Shown piece after piece: positions 8,383 through 17,220 of a stretch of 64,000 bases of DNA. Positions within the stretch are counted from its first letter, which is position 1. Every line of letters starts with the position of its first letter. The position numbers and the translations under genes were made by a program. The stretch spans positions 88,108 through 152,107 of the forward strand of contig JAJXXW010000061.1 of the NCBI GenBank assembly GCA_021780905.1. The letters are read 5' to 3'. The DNA comes from a bacterium. Its GTDB lineage: Bacteria > Verrucomicrobiota > Verrucomicrobiia > Limisphaerales > UBA11358. Under the pieces are notes generated by a model. The model ran no database searches. It was not told where the DNA came from and saw only the letters and a list, made by a program, of their open reading frames with translations.

Positions 8383-9773
8383 GCACTTTTGTTTCTGAAT
8401 TCAAAACGCGCGCCGCTGAAAAAACCGGCGACCTGCGGCATCGCAATTTCATCCGCACGGCGTTGCGCGGCTATGAAATCAACCGCGACAAGCGCAAGGG
8501 CGCGTTTCAAAGCTGGGAATCCGCTCGTCAGGCCGCCGCCGAGACGAAATGGGAAGCCATCAACCATCTCGACACACACCTCGAATCGCTGGTTTCAAAA
8601 CTGGAAGCGCGCGGCACGAAAGTCCATTGGGCCAGCACCGGCGCGCAGGCGCGGGAAATCATCGCGCAAATTCTCCGCGACAAAAACGCGCGCTCGATCA
8701 TCAAATCCAAGGCGATGACGAGCGAAGAGATTCATTTGAACCACGCGCTCGAAGAAGCCGGCTTCAACGTCGTGGAATCCGACCTCGGCGAATTCATCTG
8801 CCAGCTCCGCCACGAAGCGCCGTATCACATCGTTTTTCCCTCGATGCACCTCAAGCGCGGCGAAATCCGCGAGCTGTTTCAAAAGGAACTCGGCGACGCG
8901 CCCTCGGATAATCCTGAAGCTTTGACCATGGTCGCGCGCCGCGTGATGCGGCAGAAATATATCCAGGCCGACGTCGGATTCACTGGCGCGAATTTTGCCG
9001 TCGCCGAGACCGGCATGATTTCCATCACCGAAAACGAGGGCAACGCGCGCCTTACCGCCGCGCTGCCCAAGACGATGATCACGCTGATGGGCATCGAAAA
9101 GATATTGCCGCGCTTCAGCGACCTCGCGCTGTTTCTGCCGATGCTGGCGACCGCCGGCGCCGGCCAGCCGATGACGGGTTACAACACGATGTATTCCGGT
9201 CCGCGCCAACCCGGCGAATGCGACGGCCCGGAGGAATGGCACGTCGTCCTGCTCGACAATCGTCGCACCGAACTCCTCGCCGACACCGAGCAGCGCGACG
9301 CGCTGCACTGCATCCGCTGCGGCGCGTGCCTGAACGTCTGTCCGATCTTCCGCAACGTCGGCGGCCACACCTACGGCACGACTTACAGCGGGCCGGTCGG
9401 TGCCGTCATCACGCCGCATCTGCGCGGCTTGCAAGATTGGAAACATCTTTCCAACGCCAGTTCGCTCTGCGGCGCCTGCACGGAAGCGTGTCCGGTGAAA
9501 ATCGATTTGCATCATCACCTGCTGCAAAACCGGCGGAATGCCTCGCAAAGCAAACCGGCATTCTTCGAAAAGCTGGCGTATAAGATTTTCAGAATCGTCG
9601 CGAACGAACCCAAACTCTGGTGGCTCGCGAAGAAAATCGGCTGGCTCGCGCAGCCGTTGCAAAACGCGGTGAAAGGCTCGGTGCTCGACCCGACGAAGGC
9701 GTGGACAAAAACTCGCGACCTGGCGCCGGTGCAAAAAGAGACGTTCAAAGACTGGTGGGGGAATCGGAAATGA
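8379..9773 (+). CDS. lutB: Lactate utilisation iron-sulfur protein LutB
   Basis: A 464-residue protein starting MSTFVSEFKTRAAEKTGD. The first 300 residues form the LUD domain (with DVGFTGANFAVAETGMI and NEGNARL). A ferredoxin-like segment with two 4Fe-4S motifs follows, CIRCGACLNVCP and CGACTEACPVKID, then a C-terminal helical region ending PVQKETFKDWWGNR. It is the electron-transfer core of the LutABC lactate dehydrogenase. A longer open frame extends to 8241, but the ATG at 8379, overlapping the lutA stop, fits the family start. The stop overlaps the lutC start in the same ATGA manner. Confidence 0.95.
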   Translation: MSTFVSEFKTRAAEKTGDLRHRNFIRTALRGYEINRDKRKGAFQSWESARQAAAETKWEAINHLDTHLESLVSKLEARGTKVHWASTGAQAREIIAQILRDKNARSIIKSKAMTSEEIHLNHALEEAGFNVVESDLGEFICQLRHEAPYHIVFPSMHLKRGEIRELFQKELGDAPSDNPEALTMVARRVMRQKYIQADVGFTGANFAVAETGMISITENEGNARLTAALPKTMITLMGIEKILPRFSDLALFLPMLATAGAGQPMTGYNTMYSGPRQPGECDGPEEWHVVLLDNRRTELLADTEQRDALHCIRCGACLNVCPIFRNVGGHTYGTTYSGPVGAVITPHLRGLQDWKHLSNASSLCGACTEACPVKIDLHHHLLQNRRNASQSKPAFFEKLAYKIFRIVANEPKLWWLAKKIGWLAQPLQNAVKGSVLDPTKAWTKTRDLAPVQKETFKDWWGNRK

Positions 9774-10465
9774 GCGAACGCGAAAAAATTCTCGGCCGCA
9801 TCCGCGAGGCGTTGAAAGTCAGCGCTCCCCGGCCCGGCTCGCCTGGCGGCCAAGGCGGTTTGCCAGCTCACGCGCCGGCCGAAACGTCGGCCAGCCACGC
9901 GCGCGAATGGCTGCCCGCCGTCAGCGCGAACATCGAGGAACAGTTTGCCCTGTTCGCCCAAAACGCCGCCGATTTGAAGGCGGAATTTCAACGGCTTGCC
10001 AGCCGAGACGAATTAAAAGCTGCGCTCGTCAAAATTTCTGCCGCCGAAAAATGGTCGCGGATCGCGAGCCACGACGGCGTCCTGAGCAATTTCGCCAGCG
10101 GCTCGCTTGGCCTGCCGGTTTTGCTCACCGACAAGGGCTACGACGTTCAGGCCATGGAAAAATGCGACGCCGGCATCACCGAATGCGACGCGCTCATCGC
10201 GCAGACGGGCGGCGTGGTGGTGACGAGCCGGAACTCCGGCGGACGCGCGCTGACGATCCTGCCGCCGCATCACGTTGTGGTCGCGCGGCGCGACCAGTTG
10301 GTTGCCGATTTGCCGGCGGCGTTTGCGCTGCTGCAAAAAAAATACGCGCCGGACTATCCGAGTATGATTTCCTTCATCACCGGTCCCAGCCGGACGGGCG
10401 ACATAGAGCGCATTCTCGTTCTCGGCGCCCACGGCCCGAAGAAGTTGACGATTTTTTGCGTCTGA
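9770..10465 (+). CDS. lutC: Lactate utilisation protein LutC
   Basis: A 231-residue LUD-domain protein, third gene of the lutABC operon. It begins MSEREKILGRIREAL. Family features are the REWLPAV segment, the glycine-rich AQTGGVVVTSRNSGGRALTI strand-turn-strand, and a C-terminal GPSRTGDIERILVLGAHGPK that is nearly invariant in LutC/YkgG. The start at 9770 overlaps the lutB stop. The proline/glycine-rich segment at residues 20-40 is unusually long but not diagnostic. Confidence 0.93.
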   Translation: MSEREKILGRIREALKVSAPRPGSPGGQGGLPAHAPAETSASHAREWLPAVSANIEEQFALFAQNAADLKAEFQRLASRDELKAALVKISAAEKWSRIASHDGVLSNFASGSLGLPVLLTDKGYDVQAMEKCDAGITECDALIAQTGGVVVTSRNSGGRALTILPPHHVVVARRDQLVADLPAAFALLQKKYAPDYPSMISFITGPSRTGDIERILVLGAHGPKKLTIFCV

Positions 10466-10479
10466 TGTTCTGTCGCCTG

Positions 10480-10690
10480 AAAGATTGCTTGAGCGCCAGC
10501 CGAAATAATAACCGACGGTGACATACAAAAGACCTCCTCCGACAACCGCCCCAACGAATAAAATAAAAGCCTGATTTGATCCTGCTCGTATCGAGGCCGC
10601 GCCATTTCCTCCGCCTTTTGACGCGCATCCACTGGAGCGCCTGACGACTTCGGCACATTTCCTGGTTTGAAACCCGCCTGGTTCACGTTA
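10480..10690 (-). pseudogene. Possible frame-disrupted small membrane protein
   Basis: On the minus strand one frame reads ARQKAEEMARPRYEQDQ and another, shifted by one base, continues AFILFVGAVVGGGLLYVTVG, then YYFGWRSS. Joined, they would make a small protein with a charged N-terminus and one transmembrane helix. No start codon serves the second frame. It lies antisense between lutC and the next gene. Either a decayed gene or a chance open frame is possible. Confidence 0.2.
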
Positions 10691-10698
10691 AGATTCCC

Positions 10699-11322
10699 AT
10701 GATGAACGGCAACTTCCTGCTCCCGGCGATTTTCGTGGCGACCTTCGCGTTGTCGCGGATTCCCGGCCTGCTGCCGCCCGATTTCAGCGTGGCGTATGCG
10801 TTCGCCTTTTGCGCGGGCGTTTTTTTTCGCGGCGCGCTGGCGTGGTGGCTGCCGCTGGCCACACTGCTGCTGACGGATGCCGCGCTGAACCTTCTTTACT
10901 ATCAGGTGCCGCCGTTTGCCGGCTATCTCCTGCTGAACTACCTGGTCTATGCGCTCCTTATCGGGCTGGGCAAACGGTTCGGGCGCAAGGCACCGGTCTT
11001 CCGGCTGGTCCTCGGCGGACTGGCGGGCGCGGTGGTTTTCTACCTCGTCACCAATACGCTGTCGTGGCTGCAGGATGCGGCCTACGCCAAAACCGTGGCC
11101 GGCTGGATTCAGGCGTTGACGGCCGGCCGGCCGGATTTTCACCCCACCACCTGGGAAATGTTCCGCAACACCCTGTTGAGCGGCGGACTGTTCACCGCGC
11201 TGTTTGTCGCGGCGGGAAAACTGACCGCCGAATCGCCCGCCGAGAAAAATGCCGGCCAGCGGGCGCCCGACAAAACGGGCGAGGCGGAATCCGAACCGGA
11301 GCCGGAGGAGGCACAAGCGTGA
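10699..11322 (+). CDS. DUF6580-like integral membrane protein
   Basis: A 207-residue protein with about five hydrophobic segments in the first 170 residues (FLLPAIFVATFALSRIPGL, FSVAYAFAFCAGVFFRGALA, WWLPLATLLLTDAALNLLYY and two more) and a charged cytoplasmic tail (TAESPAEKNAGQRAPDK, then acidic). The pattern of an early Phe-Ser-rich helix followed by 'W.lPl.tlL.tDa.ln..Y' matches the DUF6580 family, which looks like the substrate-binding component of small-molecule transporters. No transporter partner lies next to it, and the substrate is unknown. Confidence 0.65.
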   Translation: MMNGNFLLPAIFVATFALSRIPGLLPPDFSVAYAFAFCAGVFFRGALAWWLPLATLLLTDAALNLLYYQVPPFAGYLLLNYLVYALLIGLGKRFGRKAPVFRLVLGGLAGAVVFYLVTNTLSWLQDAAYAKTVAGWIQALTAGRPDFHPTTWEMFRNTLLSGGLFTALFVAAGKLTAESPAEKNAGQRAPDKTGEAESEPEPEEAQA

Positions 11323-11401
11323 AATCCACCTTGCAGGGGAACACGCTCCACGAGGGCCAGATTTTTTATTTTCGGGGGCGCGTATAACCCGCCCCTTCGA
11401 C

Positions 11402-11863
11402 ATGAAAATAGGTGTTCTTTCCGATACCCACGGTTTTCTCGATCCGCGGATCGCCCGGATTTTCGCCGGAGTGGACCACATTCTCCACGCCGGCGACATC
11501 GGCGACGCAATGATTGAATTGGAATTGAAATTCATCGCACCAGTCACCGTGGCGCAGGGCAACGTGGACGCCGGCCTCCCGTTCAAGCTCACCGAGGTGG
11601 TGACATTGGCGCGGAAAAAATTCCTCGTCCATCACATCGTCAACCCCGGAGCGCTGTCCGAAACGGTTGCAGCCGAGATCGCGCGGCAAAAGCCGGACGC
11701 CGTGATTTTCGGCCACACGCACAAGGCGATGGCGCAGACCGTGGACGGCGTGTTCTTTTTCAATCCCGGTTACGCCGGCAAACCCCGGTTTGGCGCGGCG
11801 CGAAGCGTGGGTCTCCTGCACGTCGCCGGCAAAGACATCCGGCATGCGTTTGTTCCGCTGTAA
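11402..11863 (+). CDS. YfcE/MJ0936-type metallophosphodiesterase
   Basis: A 153-residue calcineurin-like phosphoesterase. The metal-binding motifs appear in order: SDTHG (residues 7-11), HAGDIGD, GNVDAG in place of the usual GN(C/H)D, and FGHTH near residue 105. Members hydrolyse phosphodiester substrates in vitro with manganese or nickel; physiological substrates are uncertain. An open frame continues upstream to 11249, but the ATG at 11402 gives the family's usual start directly at the first strand (MKIGVLSDTHG). Confidence 0.9.
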   Translation: MKIGVLSDTHGFLDPRIARIFAGVDHILHAGDIGDAMIELELKFIAPVTVAQGNVDAGLPFKLTEVVTLARKKFLVHHIVNPGALSETVAAEIARQKPDAVIFGHTHKAMAQTVDGVFFFNPGYAGKPRFGAARSVGLLHVAGKDIRHAFVPL

Positions 11864-11962
11864 CGGTGAGTCACCGCCGGAAAAGCGGTTTGAGCCGGAG
11901 CCGGCGGACTGCTACCGTGTCCGCCCACGCCAGCAACCGGAACCGCCGGCGCAATTGCCACT

Positions 11963-12289
11963 ATGAAATCCGCCCGCCCTTTCGCCCTCGTCCTCGTCAC
12001 CGCGCCGGATTTGAAGACGGCGCGCGCGCTGGCCCGGTCGGCGCTGGCGGCCCGGCTCATCGCCTGCGCCAACCTCGTCCCCAAAATCGAGTCGCATTAC
12101 CGGTGGCAGGGCAAACTCGAGTCGGGCGCGGAAACCCTGCTGATGTTCAAAACGCGAAAATCCAAGCTGGCCGCGCTGGAAAAGCTGGTTCTCGCCCGAC
12201 ATCCTTACGACACGCCGGAGTTTCTGGTGTTGCCGGTGAGTGCGGGCAATCAAAAGTATCTGGCTTGGCTGGCGGCGGACGGCGGTTGA
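11963..12289 (+). CDS. cutA: Divalent cation tolerance protein CutA
   Basis: A 108-residue protein of the trimeric CutA1 family. Conserved blocks are LVTAPDLKTARALARSAL, then LIACANLVPKIESHYRWQGK (with the single Cys), then ETLLMFKTRKSKL and HPYDTPEFLVLPV. It has been linked to copper and other divalent-metal tolerance, but its biochemical role is not firmly known. It is the same strand as its neighbours but separated by about 100 bases upstream and 145 downstream. Confidence 0.93.
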   Translation: MKSARPFALVLVTAPDLKTARALARSALAARLIACANLVPKIESHYRWQGKLESGAETLLMFKTRKSKLAALEKLVLARHPYDTPEFLVLPVSAGNQKYLAWLAADGG

Positions 12290-12434
12290 AAGCTTGCGGG
12301 AAAGGTCGCGCCGGCGGCGAAAGATTGGCAAATCTTGCCTTCGTTATTTTCGAGGTCTCGCGCAACCGGCAAGAAACTTTGCCGGGTTGGCGAAAAGGAT
12401 TTGCACCGGTTCACCGCCGGTTTAGATTGTCCGC

Positions 12435-13163
12435 GTGAGTCAGCATGATCTCATCACGCTGTTGTTGCTGGGGATGAACGGCCTGGCGCTGGGCATCGGG
12501 TTCATGGTGCTCGGCTGGATGCTCGCGGTGCAGCGGCGGAACCGGCTGGCGCAACTGCGCGCGCCCGCGCCCGCACAAAGTTTTTTCCCCTTTCAATCCG
12601 TGCCGGTTCGGCGTCCCGAGGTGTGGCTGGCGATCCGCGCCGTTTCGCCGGAGGCCGTCAAAACGGCGCTGGGACTGCACCGCGCGGAGCCGTGTTCGTG
12701 GGTGGACGGACTGGCGGGCAACCATGAATTCTTCATCAGTCCGCGCGTCCACGGCTGGGTCATCGTCACCGGCCGGGGCCTGCCGAATCCCACGGACGAC
12801 GTGGACGCAACGTTCCTCTTTCTGGCGGCGTTGAGCCGGCAGCTCGGCCACGTGCAGTATTTTTACGCGAGCCGGCTGCTGCATCATCACGGCTGGGCGC
12901 GGCTGGACGACGGCTGCGTGACACGCGCGTATGCCTGGACGGGCGAAACGGTCTGGAGCCAGGGCGTTGAGACGATCCCAGAAATCGAGGTGGACGTGCG
13001 TTTGTTTGGCTACGGCGAACACGCGGCGACCATCTGGGACGCGGAAACGAATTTCAAAAAAGTCCCCGGCTTGGCCGCGCGCTGGAGCCTGGACCCGGCC
13101 GGGGTGAAATTAACCGGCCTCCCCTCGACCACCGGCATCGCGGGCCGGACGGCTTTCCTCTGA
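12435..13163 (+). CDS. Hypothetical protein with one N-terminal membrane helix
   Basis: A 242-residue protein starting at GTG (12435). Residues 5-30 (LITLLLLGMNGLALGIGFMV) form a single membrane anchor. A charged segment follows, and then a soluble domain of about 190 residues rich in Trp, Gly and Tyr (WVDGLAGNHEFFISPRVHGW, FLFLAALSRQLGHVQYFYAS, VEVDVRLFGYGEH). The family is not recognised. The domain has no obvious catalytic motif. Such proteins occur beside acetyltransferase and zinc-ribbon genes here, but no operon link is evident. Confidence 0.6.
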   Translation: MSQHDLITLLLLGMNGLALGIGFMVLGWMLAVQRRNRLAQLRAPAPAQSFFPFQSVPVRRPEVWLAIRAVSPEAVKTALGLHRAEPCSWVDGLAGNHEFFISPRVHGWVIVTGRGLPNPTDDVDATFLFLAALSRQLGHVQYFYASRLLHHHGWARLDDGCVTRAYAWTGETVWSQGVETIPEIEVDVRLFGYGEHAATIWDAETNFKKVPGLAARWSLDPAGVKLTGLPSTTGIAGRTAFL

Positions 13164-13221
13164 AAATTTTTATTGCAGAAACGAAGGGGGCGGCGCAGTC
13201 TGCGGGGAACGAAAGGAACAT

Positions 13222-13812
13222 ATGTCATTCAGCATCGAACTGGAACTGCAGAATTTTCCCAAGCCCATCGCGCTCAAGGACGGCAAGAAGGCGACCCTCC
13301 GCATGCTCAAGGCCGACGATGAAAAGGAGTTTCACCAGTTGTTTCTCGACATACCGGAACCGGAACGGATGTTCATCAAGCATCGCGTGCAGGACATCAA
13401 GGTCATCCGCGACTGGTGCCGGAACATTGACGTGGGCCGCAACCTGCCGCTGCTCGGCATCGTGGACCACAAGATCGTCGGCGTCGCCACGCTGCATCAG
13501 CGGCTCGGCGGCTGGAAACGGCACATCGGCCGCGTCAGCGTGCTGGTGCATCCCCGCTTTCGCGGACGCGGCCTCGCCACCCAGCTCGTGCAGGCGACCC
13601 TCGAAATCGCCCGCCGCGCCGGCCTCGAACGCGCCGAAGCGGCCTTCATCGCGGAACAGGCGGCGGCGATGAAGATGTTTGCCATGCTCGGCTTCAACCA
13701 GCTCGTGCGCCTGGAAGATTACGTCAAGGACATGCAGGCCATCACGCATGACTACGTCCTGATGGGCCTCGACCTGCGCACGGACGAGGAATACGCCGGC
13801 GTGGGCGGGTGA
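13222..13812 (+). CDS. GNAT-family N-acetyltransferase
   Basis: A 196-residue protein with a GNAT acetyltransferase domain from about residue 22: GKKATLRMLKADDEKEFHQL (strand 1 and helix 1), IVGVATLHQR, and the acetyl-CoA-binding segment VHPRFRGRGLATQLV near residue 115, where the R-x-x-G-x-A core is intact. The substrate cannot be inferred. A good Shine-Dalgarno (AAAGGA at 13212-13217) precedes the ATG by four bases. It ends 76 bases before a small zinc-ribbon gene. Confidence 0.85.
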   Translation: MSFSIELELQNFPKPIALKDGKKATLRMLKADDEKEFHQLFLDIPEPERMFIKHRVQDIKVIRDWCRNIDVGRNLPLLGIVDHKIVGVATLHQRLGGWKRHIGRVSVLVHPRFRGRGLATQLVQATLEIARRAGLERAEAAFIAEQAAAMKMFAMLGFNQLVRLEDYVKDMQAITHDYVLMGLDLRTDEEYAGVGG

Positions 13813-13863
13813 AATGCAAATGCTGAAGGAAGAAGGCAGAAATAAAAATTCGCGCGCCGGAAA

Positions 13864-13882
13864 TATTCTGCATTCTGCCCTC
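13864..13882. repeat. CTGCATTCTG-type short tract, intergenic copy
   Basis: ATTCTGCATTCTGCCCTCT. The same CTGCATTCT motif recurs inside lpxB at 45401-45435, where it is translated. Confidence 0.4.
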
Positions 13883-13888
13883 TAAATT

Positions 13889-14170
13889 TTGCCTTCAAAT
13901 CAAAAAGTGCCTCCCGAAGTTTGTCCCCACTGCGGCGCGGACTGGCCGCCCCACGCCAACGCCTGCCCCGGCTGCGGCGCGGACGAAACCACCGGCTGGT
14001 CCGAGGCCGCCCACGCCGACAATCCGGGCATTTCCGCTGACGATTTCGACTACGAAGAATTCGTGAAGGACGAATTTGGCGGGCGCGCCAAACCGCGCGG
14101 CCTGCGCTGGCTCTGGTGGCTCACCGCCCTGCTCCTCGTTTTGCTGCTCCTGTTCCTCTGGTTTCGCTGA
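13889..14170 (+). CDS. Small zinc-ribbon membrane protein
   Basis: A 93-residue protein starting at TTG. It has two CxxC knuckles (CPHCGADWPP and CPGCGADETTG) forming a zinc ribbon in residues 12-33. An acidic linker (ISADDFDYEEFVKDEFG) follows, then one C-terminal transmembrane helix (WWLTALLLVLLLLFLWF). This tail-anchored zinc-ribbon layout is common in uncharacterised proteins of Planctomycetota and Verrucomicrobiota. No specific function can be given. The start codon is uncertain, since no ATG lies in frame upstream of the first Cys pair. Confidence 0.7.
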   Translation: MPSNQKVPPEVCPHCGADWPPHANACPGCGADETTGWSEAAHADNPGISADDFDYEEFVKDEFGGRAKPRGLRWLWWLTALLLVLLLLFLWFR

Positions 14171-14196
14171 TCCCGCTGATTCCCGCGCGGCCTACA

Positions 14197-14224
14197 AGAA
14201 AAAAGGCCGTCCGCAGATGGCCTT
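14197..14224 (-). terminator. Intrinsic terminator of the small basic protein gene
   Basis: Read on the minus strand: AAGGCC, a ten-base loop, GGCC, then TTTTTTC. It lies 20 bases past the stop at 14244. Confidence 0.6.
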
Positions 14225-14243
14225 GAATGCTGCCTGCGCCGGT

Positions 14244-14351
14244 TCAGGCCTTTTTCTTGGTGGCGACCTTGGCCTTGATGACGGCCTTTTTGCGTTTAAT
14301 GTAGGCCTTGCGGCGTTTGCGGTGCTGTGTTTTGTTCGATTGTTGTCCCAT
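14244..14351 (-). CDS. Small basic (Lys/Arg-rich) protein, 35 residues
   Basis: A frame of 35 codons from ATG at 14351 reads MGQQSNKTQHRKRRKAYIKR and then KKAVIKAKVATKKKA. Seventeen of 35 residues are Lys or Arg. It has its own downstream terminator and lies opposite in direction to both neighbours, which supports a real gene. Tiny basic proteins that begin MGQ-x-x-N-K with a following RKRRKAY segment occur in Verrucomicrobiota. They resemble ribosome-associated peptides such as bTHX in size and charge, but a ribosomal role is only an inference. Confidence 0.65.
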   Translation of the reverse strand: MGQQSNKTQHRKRRKAYIKRKKAVIKAKVATKKKA

Positions 14352-14397
14352 ATCGTCTTTACTTTTTTACGTTGGTTGCGATTTTGTGTCCGCCAAT

Positions 14398-14934
14398 ATG
14401 AAATTTTACACGCGCGGTATCAATCTTTATTTGCTGCTGCTGGCCGGCTCGCTGGCGGCGGTGTGCGGTTGCCAGTCGGACGACCACAAGGGCGACCAGC
14501 ACCTGGCCGCATTGCGCATCCACCTGGAAAACCGCGCGCAACTGGCGGGTGCCGGCAAAACCGTGTCCATTCTCCGCGCCGATCCGGTCCTGGTGACCAT
14601 CAACACCGAACCCGTCCTGACCGAGGCCAATGTCATGGTCGCCCGAGTGCTCAACTCGTCCGCCGGCTATGCCGTGGAGGTGAAGTTTGACGAGATGGGC
14701 GGCTATATGCTGGAACAATACACCTCGGCTTATCAGGGCAAACATTTCGTCATCTTCGGACAGTGGAGCGATAACAGCGCGGACAGCCGCTGGCTCGCGG
14801 CGCCGCTCATCACCCATCGCATCGCCAACGGCGTGTTCGCCTTCACCCCTGACGCCTCGCTGGAGGAGGCAAAGCAGCTCGTGCTCGGCCTCAACAACGT
14901 GGCTAAAAAAATCGCCAAGGGGAAAATGAAATGA
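14398..14934 (+). CDS. Lipoprotein with a SecD P1-head-like domain
   Basis: A 178-residue protein starting MKFYTRGINLYLLLLAGSLA, with a lipoprotein signal peptide ending near AAVCGCQ. The body, residues 35-175, resembles the SecD/SecF P1 head: HLAALRIHLENRAQ, VTINTEPVLTEANVMVARVL, VKFDEMGGYMLEQYTS and FTPDASLEEAKQLVLGLNNV. That matches the 'f...g...f..lT..n.gk..ai..dg' pattern and the final 'eea..la..ln' helix. The membrane parts of SecD are absent, so it is a stand-alone periplasmic domain of unknown use. Its stop overlaps the next start (ATGA at 14931-14934), so it is coupled to the M23 peptidase gene. Confidence 0.7.
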   Translation: MKFYTRGINLYLLLLAGSLAAVCGCQSDDHKGDQHLAALRIHLENRAQLAGAGKTVSILRADPVLVTINTEPVLTEANVMVARVLNSSAGYAVEVKFDEMGGYMLEQYTSAYQGKHFVIFGQWSDNSADSRWLAAPLITHRIANGVFAFTPDASLEEAKQLVLGLNNVAKKIAKGKMK

Positions 14935-15953
14935 AGCGCCCGTCGGTTCGCCGGCTGGCGCTGGCCGCAATCCTTTCCAGCGCGAATCTTTTATCCGCGC
15001 AGACACCGTTCCAGTTTCCCACGGCCAACCACGCGCTCTACGAGGTCGGCCACGAACTGAAATTCTTCGCGCCCACCGCGCCGGACAAGCCGTGGACCAG
15101 CGGCAGTTTCGGCTGTGTGCGCAGCGACGGCTGGCAGATGCACGAGGGCCTCGACATCCTCCACCAGCAAACCGACCGCGCCGGCGAACCGACTGATCCC
15201 GTGCTGGCCACCGCCGACGGCACCGTGATGTATGTCAACCGCAAGGCCGGTCTGTCCAATTACGGCCAATACATCGTCCTCCGCCACCTCATCGAAGGGT
15301 TGGAAATCTACTCGCTTTACGCGCATTTGAGCCGGGCGGACGTCGCCGCCGGCCAGACGGTGCGCGCCGGCCAGGTCATCGCCATGATGGGCCGCACCTC
15401 GAATACCAGCGAACGCATCGGCAAGGAACGCGCCCACGTCCACTTCGAACTGAATGTCTTCGTCAACGACCACTTCTCCGCCTGGTTCAGGAAGAATCTG
15501 CCCGGCGAGCGCAACGACCACGGCGTCTGGAACGGCCAGAATCTCGACGGGCTGGACCCGCGCGAAATCCTCCTTGCGGAGCGTAACCCGGTGAAGAAAT
15601 TTAGCCTGCTGGAATTTCTCCGCAGCCAGACCGAACTGTGCCGCGTGCTCGTGCGGGCGACCAATTTTCCGTATCTCAGACGCTACGCGCCGCTCGTCCT
15701 GAAAAATCCCAGGGCGGATCAGGAAGGCGTCGCCGGTTACGAAATCGCGCTGAATTACAACGGTGTGCCCTTCGCGCTAATGCCCCGCGCCGCGTCGGAA
15801 ATCAAAGGCAAAGGCACTGCCAAGTTTCAACTGCTCGCGGTCAACGCGGCGGAATACCGGGCGCATCCGTGCCGCCGGCTCGTGGTGCAACGCGGCAGCC
15901 AGTGGGTGCTGACCGAAAAGGGCCAGCGCGAACTGGCGATGATCACCTACTAA
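14931..15953 (+). CDS. Secreted M23-family metallopeptidase
   Basis: A 340-residue protein with a signal peptide (RRLALAAILSSANLLSAQ) and a LytM/M23 domain. The zinc ligands are visible: H71 and D75 in HEGLDI, and H169/H171 in HVHFEL, with a supporting His at 132 (YAHLS). The family cuts peptidoglycan peptide cross-links in the periplasm. About 130 residues after the catalytic core (from FSLLEFLRSQTELCRVLVRA) have no recognised domain. It is translationally coupled to the SecD-P1-like lipoprotein, so the pair may act together at the envelope. Confidence 0.85.
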   Translation: MKRPSVRRLALAAILSSANLLSAQTPFQFPTANHALYEVGHELKFFAPTAPDKPWTSGSFGCVRSDGWQMHEGLDILHQQTDRAGEPTDPVLATADGTVMYVNRKAGLSNYGQYIVLRHLIEGLEIYSLYAHLSRADVAAGQTVRAGQVIAMMGRTSNTSERIGKERAHVHFELNVFVNDHFSAWFRKNLPGERNDHGVWNGQNLDGLDPREILLAERNPVKKFSLLEFLRSQTELCRVLVRATNFPYLRRYAPLVLKNPRADQEGVAGYEIALNYNGVPFALMPRAASEIKGKGTAKFQLLAVNAAEYRAHPCRRLVVQRGSQWVLTEKGQRELAMITY

Positions 15954-16002
15954 TTTCAGTTGCGTCGGCGGCGGTTCGGCATAACTTCAATTGAAAGTGA
16001 AT

Positions 16003-16815
16003 ATGCGCCTGCGTCAGCCTGCCTCCGGACCGCCCGGCGGTCGTGCAGACGGTTTTACCCTGGTGGAGCTGCTGGTGGTCATTGCCATCATAGCCATTCT
16101 GGCGTCGCTGCTGCTGCCGGCTTTGAGCAAGGCCAAGCAGAAAGCTTACAGCATCGCCTGCCTGAACAACCTCAAACAGCTCGAACTGTGCTGCCACCTT
16201 TACAGCCTGGATTTCAACGATTTTCTGGTGCCCAACCAGGTCGGCGGCTTCGTGGCCGCGCCCAGTTCCACGAACGGCTTGAGCATGGTCGCCAATGTCA
16301 ATTCTTGGTGCCCGGGCATCGCGCCGCAGGACACCACACCCGCCAATGTCCAAAGCGGTTTGATTTTCGGCTACAATAAATCGCTGCCGCTTTACCATTG
16401 TCCGGCGGACGCTTCCACGGTGGACGATCATCCCGAACTGCTGCGCACGCGCAGCTACTGCATGGACATCAGCCTGAACTGCCCGGACGCCCGCAGTTCC
16501 TATCGAAAATTCACCGAAATCATCCAGCCCCCGCCCGGCAACCTGTTCGTGCTGATTGACACCCAGGAGCAGGACATCTATGACGCAACCTTCGGAATTT
16601 TTTCACCCGACAGCCCGTGGGCGGATTTCTGGCTGGATCTGGCGGCCGACCGGCACGCCCAGGGCGCCAACCTGTCGTTTGCCGACGGCCACGTTGAGCA
16701 TTGGAAATGGCAGTCACCCAAGATTTTTGAAGGCGTCTGGTGGCCTGCGCTGGACGACGCCGATCTGGCCGACCTGCACCGGCTGCAACAATGCGTCAAA
16801 CCCGGCGTCGAATAA
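16003..16815 (+). CDS. Prepilin-like protein (type II secretion pseudopilin family)
   Basis: A 270-residue protein with a class III signal: [20 protein letters not shown], with the Gly for prepilin peptidase and Glu+5 in place. The long N-terminal helix continues through [13 protein letters not shown]. The C-terminal part carries [20 protein letters not shown], the H-x(n)-F-x-D-G-H-V signature of the abundant prepilin-like proteins of Planctomycetota and Verrucomicrobiota. It is probably processed and assembled or held at the inner membrane. No secretion genes lie nearby, so it is one of the scattered solitary copies. A TTG at 15991 is an alternative start. Confidence 0.85.
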   Translation: MRLRQPASGPPGGRADGFTLVELLVVIAIIAILASLLLPALSKAKQKAYSIACLNNLKQLELCCHLYSLDFNDFLVPNQVGGFVAAPSSTNGLSMVANVNSWCPGIAPQDTTPANVQSGLIFGYNKSLPLYHCPADASTVDDHPELLRTRSYCMDISLNCPDARSSYRKFTEIIQPPPGNLFVLIDTQEQDIYDATFGIFSPDSPWADFWLDLAADRHAQGANLSFADGHVEHWKWQSPKIFEGVWWPALDDADLADLHRLQQCVKPGVE

Positions 16816-17220
16816 TCCCGCTGGATGCGTCCGCCATTGCCACAGGCGATGGTAAGGAATATTTGGGGACCGCGCGCAGACCACCAAGTCGGTCACCGCG
16901 CAAATCTGGCACGGCGATCGGGCTGGAGATGGATGAGTGGCCGGGCCGACACTGGGAAGCGTTTCCGCTATTGCGGGGGATTTTTGGGGAGCAGTGCCAG
17001 AGAACTTCACCGCCCCAGCCGCCATGGTCAACAGTCCGGCCGGCCAGTTTTTTCAAGTCCAGACGAAGGGCTTTTGACTGGGCGTTCGATGGTGTCAGAC
17101 CCGGCGCGGCACCACGGCAAATCCAGCAATGCGAAGCATGGCAAGGTGGCGATCCCAAATGACCGGAGCCCCAATTCGCTCCTTGAGCTTTGCAGCTTCG
17201 CCGCTGGGTGGTTAATTTAA
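16816..17220. other. Intergenic stretch, nothing recognised
   Basis: About 400 bases between the prepilin-like gene and the truncated hydrogenase protease. Open frames exist on both strands, but none shows a family motif or a convincing ribosome-binding site. It may be debris from the decaying hydrogenase cluster. Confidence 0.4.
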
